Below, piece by piece: positions 33,901-38,487 of a stretch of DNA of 38,487 bases (positions within the stretch are counted from its first letter, which is position 1; the number at the start of each line of letters is the position of its first letter). Below the pieces are notes generated by a model. That model was not told the origin of the DNA and made no database searches. It was given only the letters and a program-made list of their open reading frames with translations. The stretch comes from Planctomicrobium piriforme. Lineage in GTDB: Bacteria; Planctomycetota; Planctomycetia; Planctomycetales; Planctomycetaceae. A program made the position numbers and the translations under genes. The stretch lies in the NCBI GenBank assembly GCA_945860955.1, contig CAMATH010000079.1, positions 1 to 38,487 on the forward strand. Reading direction: 5' to 3'.

Positions 33901-34967
33901 CCGTTCGGTTGAACAATCCGCAACTCGCTGTCAAAGTCCGTTCGGTTCCGGATCGCCGACTCAAAAGCCAAACGGATCGCTTCGCGGTCGTCGGGATGAA
34001 TCAATTGGTGGAATGTCTCGCGTTTCCCATCAAACGAATCGACACCGAAGATCAGGTAACACTCGGGAGACCAGACAATCGTATCCGTCTCCAGATCGAG
34101 ATCCCAAACCCCCATTCGGGAGGCGGTCAGCGCCAGCGACAACTTCGCCGCGTTGTGGGAGACTTCCTCCGCGGCCAACTTGCGCTCGGTGATGTCCGTA
34201 TGCGAGATCACCGCTCCGGCCGCGTGGTTGCCGCGGGGCGTCACGCAGACAGAAAAACACTGCCGCGCCCCTTTCGAGCCGAAGCAGAATTCGTACTCGA
34301 AGCGCTCGGCCGACCGGTCCAGAATCGACAACAGCCCTGCGCGAACCTCTCGCGTCCAGTCCTCTCCACGAGAATTCAAAACGGCCAGATAATCGTCTCC
34401 GACACGGGCATGGGCGGGACCGAAGACCGTAGAATCGGCCGCAGTCTCAGTCGCCTTGACCCAGGCGCGATTCACCGCGCGAATCTCCCCCGTGGCGTCC
34501 AGCACCGCGACCAGCGCGGTCATCGAGTCCAAAACCGCACGCTCCACATCCTTTTGCGCCCGGACAACCTCCTCCGCGCGAATCCTCGCATCGATGTCTT
34601 TGATCGCAACGGCGAATCCGCCCGGGACCCTCGGTTCTCCAATCGGCGTCCAGGTGACGTGGACCCAAATCCTGGTACCGTTGCGGCGCTGAAACGACCG
34701 TTCCACCTCTTGTGGAACGGAATGGCCACGGTTCGATAACTGGGGTTCCCGTTGTCCGTCATCAGTCCCCGAGGAATTCCAAATCCAGCCCCACGTCCGT
34801 CCCACGACCTGATCCGCGTCGTAGCCCGTAATCCGTTCCGCCCCAAGATTCCAACTGAGAATGGTCAGATCATTCCCCAGGAGAAACAACCCGACATCTT
34901 TCGTCGATTCCACCAATCGCCGAAACATGTCGCTGGAAATCTGAGGTGCCACCACCGAATTCGACAT
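30996..34967 (-). CDS. Multi-PAS/GAF hybrid sensor histidine kinase with receiver domain
   Basis: A 1323-residue soluble hybrid kinase. Order from the N terminus: PAS (about 12-130, SWNLGAERITGYDADQVVGR), PAS (about 150-260), PAS (about 275-400, LIHPDDREAIRLAFESAI), PAS (about 410-530, LHPDDRTYAFDF), GAF (about 545-710, IGPTVGSCGTAAYFGKPVVV), PAS (about 720-840, FLKDLEGRYLFVNHRMAEVH), PAS (about 845-935), then HisKA with GIAHDFNNILTVI (His957), HATPase_c (VLLNLAINASDAM, DTGVGMTP, IFEPFFTTKELARGTGLGLA) and a receiver domain (ILLVEDEPRVREIA, phosphoacceptor Asp1250 in LLTDVVMPEMSG, Lys in FLQKPLEMM). No transmembrane helices. ATG 34967 was chosen over a GTG at 35057. No output regulator is adjacent; the kinase probably signals by phosphotransfer to an unlinked protein. 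Confidence 0.93.
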   Translation of the reverse strand: MSNSVVAPQISSDMFRRLVESTKDVGLFLLGNDLTILSWNLGAERITGYDADQVVGRTWGWIWNSSGTDDGQREPQLSNRGHSVPQEVERSFQRRNGTRIWVHVTWTPIGEPRVPGGFAVAIKDIDARIRAEEVVRAQKDVERAVLDSMTALVAVLDATGEIRAVNRAWVKATETAADSTVFGPAHARVGDDYLAVLNSRGEDWTREVRAGLLSILDRSAERFEYEFCFGSKGARQCFSVCVTPRGNHAAGAVISHTDITERKLAAEEVSHNAAKLSLALTASRMGVWDLDLETDTIVWSPECYLIFGVDSFDGKRETFHQLIHPDDREAIRLAFESAIRNRTDFDSELRIVQPNGAIRWVSNRAQTQVLPGEAPRRVIGTVRDITRRKDNEAALLASELRYRQLIERNRVVAWEGKLGSFDFSYVSEFCEELLGYPRDTWYESGFWAAHLHPDDRTYAFDFCLAATAALEGHSFEYRMVHADGREIWIHDVVNVVSVDGKLTGVRGVLVDITDRKLAELAVLGQNRVLEEIAAEHPLAVILKTIVEFVETQLPGCLCSILLLDHETQSLRMGAGQSLPAAYNQAIDGIKIGPTVGSCGTAAYFGKPVVVTDITTDPLWAAFAELALGYGLRSCWSVPIFDGGSQTRPDAPVHVLGTLAMYRKEPGEPASRSNEVLTSAADLAGVAIERDAVSAKLRQSERRFRSVLDTSPNIVFLKDLEGRYLFVNHRMAEVHNTAQDDWLEKTCHDLFSRDVADQYTVRDRRILESLIPEHGEGPIPLKDGTELTILWVVFPLLDESGKPYALCGIGSDITERKRIENSLRHAQAIAQVGNWRYDLAAGVLTGSEEGLRIMGRESGTLAPIDFYNLVHPEDRHLLTNAWESILAGGVFDVELRMVVHGQPKWIDVHAVAQRDSNGGLREVFGITQDVTLRRQLEEQLRQSQKMNAVGLLAGGIAHDFNNILTVILGHCDLAQLEAPENPILAEIAIIRDAGERAAKLTQQLLAFSRKQILNPVVLDLNEVIRQSAVFLRRLIGEHIVLSTDIAPDLGFVKIDERQMEQVLLNLAINASDAMPTGGRLIVRARNVTLVPSPSAHSDLSDPQCERDFIELTVTDTGVGMTPEVRSQIFEPFFTTKELARGTGLGLAVVHGIIHQSGGQIDVESEPGHGSTFRILLPAVTEPAHVAVANPLSVPTRGSETILLVEDEPRVREIARTVLQRQGYNVLEAGAGTQAIEIFTARNGGIDLLLTDVVMPEMSGRQVADLLRARKPDLRVIYMSGYTDDEVVRHGVMHAQDQFLQKPLEMMSLTRKVRDTLDSPIANRS

Positions 34968-35085
34968 GGCCCTGCATCGCGTAGGGACTAACGCACCGCA
35001 AACCGCTCTCAGTGTCCGCGATGCGCTGCGGATTGTTTCGAGACACCAGTCTACCACAAAACAAAGGCTGTTGAAATCGGCGGAA

Positions 35086-36303
35086 CTACTTGGGGATCTC
35101 TGACAGTTCCAATTCCTGTCTCAAAATCGCCACCGCGCGTCGCCAAGCCTCCGCCTGCCGCGGTTGTCCGAGTTTTTCACAGATCTCCGCCAACTCCTCC
35201 CGCAACGCGAGATCTTTTGGCCGGGCGGTCGCCTGGGTGTTCAACTCGGTGAAGCGATCTGTCAGCAAATCCAGGGCGGCGAATTTCGCCCTTTCCGCTT
35301 CCGCCAACTCCGCCTGCCCCAACGCGGAATACGCCAGCGTCAATTGAAACTGGCAATCGCGGTCATTCGGCGTTTCCTTCAGTTGCGCCACGAGTGGCTC
35401 GACCGCGTCGGTGGGCCTTCCCCGTTGCAGCGCGAGCCGCGCGGTCGCCAGCCGGACCATGCGATTTTTTCCATCCAATTTCACCGCCCGCGCGAGGCAC
35501 TCATCGGCCTCGTCCGCCTGTCCCAAAGCCTCATAAGACTCCGCCCGCACCGCTTCCCCCAACGCGCTGGGCCGAGCTTCGGCCAAGGTTTCCACCGCCC
35601 GGTCATAATCATGCTGCTGGAAATACGATTGCCCCAGCTCCAGCAAAATCTCTTGCCGCGGCTCCGTGGGGGGGGCACACCGCAGCGCCTGGTCGAGGTA
35701 TTTGATCGTGTCGGCATAACGGGAAAAGTCGAACGCGTAACCCCCCAGTCCGCGCCATGCCCGATAATCGTCCGGCGCGACCTGAGTGATCCGTTCCAGT
35801 TCACTCATCGCGCCCGACACGGAACCCCGTTCGTGCCAGTACCGAACCATGTGGAATCGCGCCAGGAGATTTCCCGGGTCGAGTACGATCACTTCGTAAA
35901 ACAGCCGCGCCGCCTCGTTGGGTCGCCCCGCTCCAAACAGCGCCTGGCCGATCACCAGCATCGACGCCTCGCGGGTCGAATCTCCCGGTTCGCGCTGATT
36001 CAACTCGAGAATCGCCGCGTCGTATTCGCGGTTGGCCACGTGCAGTGCCGCGGTGAACAACGGTTTGAACGAGGCAAATCGTGGAGTGGATCCACTGATC
36101 CGGACCGCTTCCTCCAACGCCGCTCGATCGGCGCTCCCCGTTTCGATTTGCCGGAGAATTTCGGTGAGTCGCTCATCGGACCGTTCCAAAGGCGGCTGCT
36201 TTGACGTAAACCACCAGGCGGTCGCAACGACGGCAACCAGCGTCAGTCCGCCGACAAGCCACCAGCGGAACGGAGACGATTTCGACGGGACGGGTTCTGA
36301 CAT
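35086..36303 (-). CDS. Membrane-anchored TPR protein
   Basis: A 405-residue protein with a short cytoplasmic N terminus, one transmembrane helix at about 14-32 (WWLVGGLTLVAVVATAWWF) and a periplasmic array of about nine tetratricopeptide repeats (for example PNEAARLFYEVIVLDPGNLL, and SRYADTIKYLDQALRCAP). TPR arrays bind other proteins, so it may scaffold an envelope complex. Start ATG at 36303 follows AGCGGA. It is divergent from a second TPR protein of nearly the same size and layout (36479-37738), and its 3' end is 118 bases from the hybrid kinase start; co-transcription with the kinase is possible because both are on the minus strand. Confidence 0.85.
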   Translation of the reverse strand: MSEPVPSKSSPFRWWLVGGLTLVAVVATAWWFTSKQPPLERSDERLTEILRQIETGSADRAALEEAVRISGSTPRFASFKPLFTAALHVANREYDAAILELNQREPGDSTREASMLVIGQALFGAGRPNEAARLFYEVIVLDPGNLLARFHMVRYWHERGSVSGAMSELERITQVAPDDYRAWRGLGGYAFDFSRYADTIKYLDQALRCAPPTEPRQEILLELGQSYFQQHDYDRAVETLAEARPSALGEAVRAESYEALGQADEADECLARAVKLDGKNRMVRLATARLALQRGRPTDAVEPLVAQLKETPNDRDCQFQLTLAYSALGQAELAEAERAKFAALDLLTDRFTELNTQATARPKDLALREELAEICEKLGQPRQAEAWRRAVAILRQELELSEIPK

Positions 36304-36478
36304 TCCGCTGGGTCTTCGGGATTCTGCGCGTCAAGCAATCGGGAGAATTCCCCCGGCGGGGCGATTCTTGCCGTATTATATCGCAATCGGCCCGTGGTGC
36401 GAGAACCGGCGTCACACGGCGAGCCTGGAGGGGGACGCACTTTCCTATTTCTCCGCCAGATGGTTGAATGCACCTTCC

Positions 36479-37738
36479 ATGAACGCTCCCCATCCTCCGC
36501 GCCGTCGTCTTTGGCTCACCCTGGGTCTGCTTGGACTCGCCGCGATCGCAGTACTATTCGCCTGGCCACGGATTCAACTGTGGCTGACACTGTCGGCGGC
36601 GAGAACCGCGATCGCCGAACGAGACTATGACACCGCCCTGGTTCATCTGGAGCGTGCGCGTGACCAATCTCCCAATGAAGCCGAACCGTATTTCCTGCTG
36701 GCCCGCGTCTACCGCCATCAGGGAAAACCGGACCCGCTGCGTAAATCGCTCGAGCGAGCTCGCGATCTGGGATTCTCCAACCGTCGGATTCGCCTGGAAG
36801 AGTACCTGGCCCTGGCACAAAACGGCCAAATGACAGAGGCTCTCCCTCAACTCGCACCGCTCCTGATCGAATCGTCGGCAGACGAAGGCCAGGAAATCTG
36901 CGAGGCGTACGTCAGTGGTTTTTTCGCGACGTACAAATTCGCTGAGGCGTTTGACTTGATGGAAGTCTGGCAGAAGGACTATCCCAAAGACCCTCAGCCG
37001 TATTTCAGTCGCGGTCTGTACGAAGCCCACGCCGGCAATCATCAAAAGGCAATTGCCGAACTGAGCAAAGGGGTGGAGTTGGCACCGCGGCGCGACGACA
37101 TTCGGCGGACCCTGGCGAAATCGCTGCTCGCAACCCAGCAGTTTGACGAGGCTGAAACCCGGCTTCGTGACCTCCTCCGGCGGCAACCCCGGCACGTGGA
37201 ATCTCTGACCCTGTTGGGAAGCTGTCTCCTGGAGCAGGGTCAGCTCGACGAGGCCCGGACCACGCTGGCGAAGGCGCTGGAAATCGATTCCACCGACCGC
37301 CAGGCGCGGCTCCTGACCGGTCGCGTCGAATTGAAAGCGGGCCATCCCGAGCGGGCCATCGAATGGCTGGAACCAGTTGTCAAAGAACTTCCCTACGAGT
37401 TCGATGCCCGGTTTCAATTCGGGACCGCGCTCCAGCAGGCGGGGCGGGGAGACGAGGCTGTGGAGCATCTGCAATTCGTCGCTGCGGCTCAAACGGCACT
37501 CGCCCGGGTCCGCAACCTGATGATCGACGCCCGGAATGATCCCGACAACGCGGCCGCCCGATTGGAGATCGGCTTAACCCTCCTCAAATACGAATCACCC
37601 GAAGCGGGCGCGAACTGGTTAAGGAATGTGCTGGAACTCGACCCCGACAACGCCAAGGCCCACGCGGGACTGGCGGAGTACTACGACCAGCGCGGTGACC
37701 ACGACCGGGCGGCACTTCATCGGGAAAAGGCGGAGTAG
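36479..37738 (+). CDS. Membrane-anchored TPR protein
   Basis: A 419-residue protein with a basic N terminus (PHPPRRR), one transmembrane helix at about 10-28 (LWLTLGLLGLAAIAVLFAWP) and about nine tetratricopeptide repeats in the remainder (DYDTALVHLERARDQSPNEA, FDEAETRLRDLLRRQPRHVE, QLDEARTTLAKALEIDSTD). The frame is open 149 codons upstream, crossing the other TPR gene, but the ATG at 36479 begins the basic/hydrophobic anchor and is the only sensible start. It mirrors the divergent TPR gene at 35086-36303 and may be its paralogue or heterotypic partner. A candidate small-RNA promoter begins 10 bases after its stop. Confidence 0.87.
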   Translation: MNAPHPPRRRLWLTLGLLGLAAIAVLFAWPRIQLWLTLSAARTAIAERDYDTALVHLERARDQSPNEAEPYFLLARVYRHQGKPDPLRKSLERARDLGFSNRRIRLEEYLALAQNGQMTEALPQLAPLLIESSADEGQEICEAYVSGFFATYKFAEAFDLMEVWQKDYPKDPQPYFSRGLYEAHAGNHQKAIAELSKGVELAPRRDDIRRTLAKSLLATQQFDEAETRLRDLLRRQPRHVESLTLLGSCLLEQGQLDEARTTLAKALEIDSTDRQARLLTGRVELKAGHPERAIEWLEPVVKELPYEFDARFQFGTALQQAGRGDEAVEHLQFVAAAQTALARVRNLMIDARNDPDNAAARLEIGLTLLKYESPEAGANWLRNVLELDPDNAKAHAGLAEYYDQRGDHDRAALHREKAE

Positions 37739-37748
37739 TTCGAGGATC

Positions 37749-37777
37749 TTGTCTTTTTCAATTGCACTTGTTACAAT
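37749..37777 (+). promoter_or_regulatory. Strong sigma-70-type promoter
   Basis: -35 TTGTCT (37749-37754) and -10 TACAAT (37772-37777) separated by exactly 17 bases: 4/6 and 5/6 matches to consensus. Predicted start near 37783. It is the best promoter in the window and does not directly precede any protein start. Confidence 0.65.
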
Positions 37778-37782
37778 GACAG

Positions 37783-37962
37783 ACGTTGAGTTGAGATTTG
37801 AACGTCTGCCTCCTCAACGTGTGTGTTAAGGAATTGATTGTCGGATGACTCACTAGAGAGCAACCTTAACGGCCTAATGTAGGTCGGTGAGGTGGCTCAA
37901 TAAGAAGTAAGCCGGCGTGCGGGAGATCCCATTGAGGGATTTCTCGCATGCCGGCTTTTTTT
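37783..37962 (+). ncRNA. Candidate small RNA or structured 5' leader, about 180 nt
   Basis: A non-coding transcript bounded by the promoter at 37749-37777 and the terminator at 37909-37962. Near its 5' end two helices compete for the same bases: CAGACGTT (37780-37787) with AACGTCTG (37801-37808), or ACGTTGAG (37783-37790) with CTCAACGT (37813-37820). A second stem is GTTAAGG (37825-37831) with CCTTAAC (37864-37870). The segment CCTCCT (37809-37814) is complementary to a Shine-Dalgarno sequence and is single-stranded in the first fold but partly paired in the second. It resembles none of the common RNAs I checked by eye (6S, SRP, tmRNA, RNase P, common riboswitches). It could be a trans-acting RNA or an attenuating leader for the small gene at 38084. 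Confidence 0.5.
37909..37962 (+). terminator. Intrinsic terminator
   Basis: A 22-base left arm (37909-37930, starting AAGCCGGC and ending AGATCCC) pairs with 37936-37957 (GGGATTTC...GCCGGCTT) through a 5-base loop, with a few mismatches or wobbles, and is followed by a T-rich run (TTTTTTTG then TTTTTG). This is the strongest Rho-independent terminator in the window. Confidence 0.9.
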
Positions 37963-38083
37963 GTTTTTGTCGATACCGGTCATTCCGAAATCTGACCGAA
38001 AACCGGTGTCAACGGGATGGAGTTGGAGGCGTGTCGCCTCCGATAGTTGATCCGCGTACCTCGTTTTCTGAAAGTCACTTCTG

Positions 38084-38342
38084 ATGTGGAATCGCACGCT
38101 TTCTCTCGCCCTGTTGTCGTTGGTGATGCTGGCGGGTGGCCCCGCCTTCGCGGCCAAGGAGGCCAAGGAGTCTGACGAACCGATGCACGACGGCAAGGTC
38201 GTCAGTGTGTCGGGACACGATCTCGTCATGACCAACAAAGATGGAAAGGAACACACGCACACGCTGACAAAGGACGCCAAAGTCACGTGTGACGCCAAGG
38301 CCTGCAAGCTCAGCGATCTGAAAGAAGGCCTGAAGATCCGAG
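38084..38342 (+). pseudogene. Small secreted protein, interrupted near the C terminus by an insertion element
   Basis: An 86-codon intact stretch. Residues 1-23 are a signal peptide (LSLALLSLVMLAGGPAFA), followed by AKEAKESDEPMHDGKVVSVS and a beta-rich part (GHDLVMTNKDGKEHTHTLTK, then DAKVTCDAKACKLSDLKEGL). Small planctomycete secreted proteins with this pattern (DGKVV..., HTHTL, CDGKACKLEDLK) normally continue with a few more strand residues after LKIR. Here the frame runs from codon 87 into Arg/Pro-rich sequence with no stop before the window edge, and the DNA switches to what looks like a mobile-element end (GTAACTGCTCAATAACCC at 38343). I read this as a gene broken by insertion, losing the last part of the protein. 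Function unknown; it lies downstream of the structured RNA. Confidence 0.55.
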
Positions 38343-38487
38343 GTAACTGCTCAATAACCCCTCGGAAACTGGTATTTACTCAAAGTCGGTTTTTCGGGGA
38401 ATGTATGGCGCATGAGCCAGTCAGACCCCCAGCCAATCCAACCGATCGTCATCGCGGGAATCGAGATCCCGGCGGCGGAGCAGACGC
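38343..38487 (+). mobile_element. Probable left end of an insertion sequence (IS66-like?), runs off right edge
   Basis: From GTAACTGCTC (38343) the sequence no longer fits the interrupted secreted-protein gene. After about 70 non-coding bases a new frame opens at ATG 38412 (MSQSDPQPIQPIVIAGIEIP) and runs to the edge. A GTAA end and a transposase-type N terminus fit IS66-family elements, which are common in planctomycetes, but only 25 codons are visible, so the family is a guess. The right end and target duplication lie outside the window. Confidence 0.4.
38412..38487 (+). CDS. N-terminal piece of a putative transposase (partial)
   Basis: Twenty-five codons from ATG 38412 to the window end, beginning MSQSDPQPIQPIVIAGIEIP. 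The start lies about 70 bases inside the putative element end, the usual spacing for a transposase gene. It overlaps, in another frame, the run-on reading frame of the interrupted gene. Too short for firm assignment. Confidence 0.35.
   Translation, partial: MSQSDPQPIQPIVIAGIEIPAAEQT

Noticed and set aside
33498-34739. 413-codon plus-strand open frame opposite the hybrid kinase
   Set aside because: Lies wholly antisense to well-defined PAS domains; no motif of its own.
37973-38014. Second inverted repeat (ACCGGT ... ACCGGT) after the intrinsic terminator
   Set aside because: Only a 6-base self-complementary word on each side with a long spacer and no T-run; too weak to call.

Overview
The window looks like chromosomal DNA of a planctomycete (Planctomycetota, probably Planctomycetales). 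I infer this from GC-rich coding sequence and several protein families that are strongly enriched in that phylum: two DUF1501 proteins with twin-arginine leaders, a DUF1549/DUF1553 protein, a DUF1592/DUF1588-type protein with c-type heme motifs, a PVC-type heme-binding dehydrogenase-like protein, a Pirellula-type secreted PPC-domain protein and a eukaryotic-like Ser/Thr kinase. No rRNA, tRNA, CRISPR array or prophage was seen.

Layout. 1-459 is the N-terminal part of a Ser/Thr protein kinase running off the left edge. 1035-5113 holds a doubtful small secreted protein, an OprP/OprO-type porin, a decayed IS1634-like transposase remnant and a DUF1501 protein. 5216-8711 has a compact soluble histidine kinase convergent with a large zinc-ribbon, single-pass membrane protein. 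8890-11309 has an APC-type amino acid permease divergent from a cold-shock/DUF1294 protein. 11392-11914 is a ParE-type toxin-antitoxin pair, followed by a cluster of four hairpin (REP-like) elements in nested inverted order, then an HtrA/DegP protease and a small TPR protein. 14942-28088 is the planctomycete surface/redox block: a DUF1592-type cytochrome, a TIM-barrel sugar-phosphate isomerase/epimerase-like protein, a small zinc-ribbon membrane protein, a PVC-type cytochrome, and a three-gene minus-strand operon (DUF1549/DUF1553, DUF1501, PPC-domain protein) with a plausible promoter just upstream. 28192-30816 carries an asparagine-synthase-like protein lacking the glutaminase cysteine, remnants including an N-terminally truncated GNAT acetyltransferase, and a small proline-tailed protein. 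30996-37738 has a very large multi-PAS hybrid histidine kinase and two divergently transcribed membrane-anchored TPR proteins. 37749-37962 looks like an independent small-RNA or leader unit with its own promoter, two mutually exclusive 8-bp helices and a strong intrinsic terminator. The right edge contains a small secreted protein gene that appears interrupted by the left end of an insertion element.

How the parts fit together. The minus-strand trio (DUF1549/1553, DUF1501, PPC) and the two separate cytochrome-containing proteins are all exported, so the central block probably encodes periplasmic or cell-surface machinery; its substrate is not readable from sequence. Signalling genes (one Ser/Thr kinase, one short histidine kinase, one hybrid kinase) are orphans with no adjacent DNA-binding regulator. 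Mobile-element scars (3.2 kb, 38.3 kb), hairpin repeats (12.1-12.5 kb, 14.85 kb) and a truncated GNAT gene (30.2 kb) show repeated rearrangement of the intergenic regions. The best candidate for something undescribed is the structured transcript at 37783-37962; the hairpin cluster at 12133-12456 is the second.
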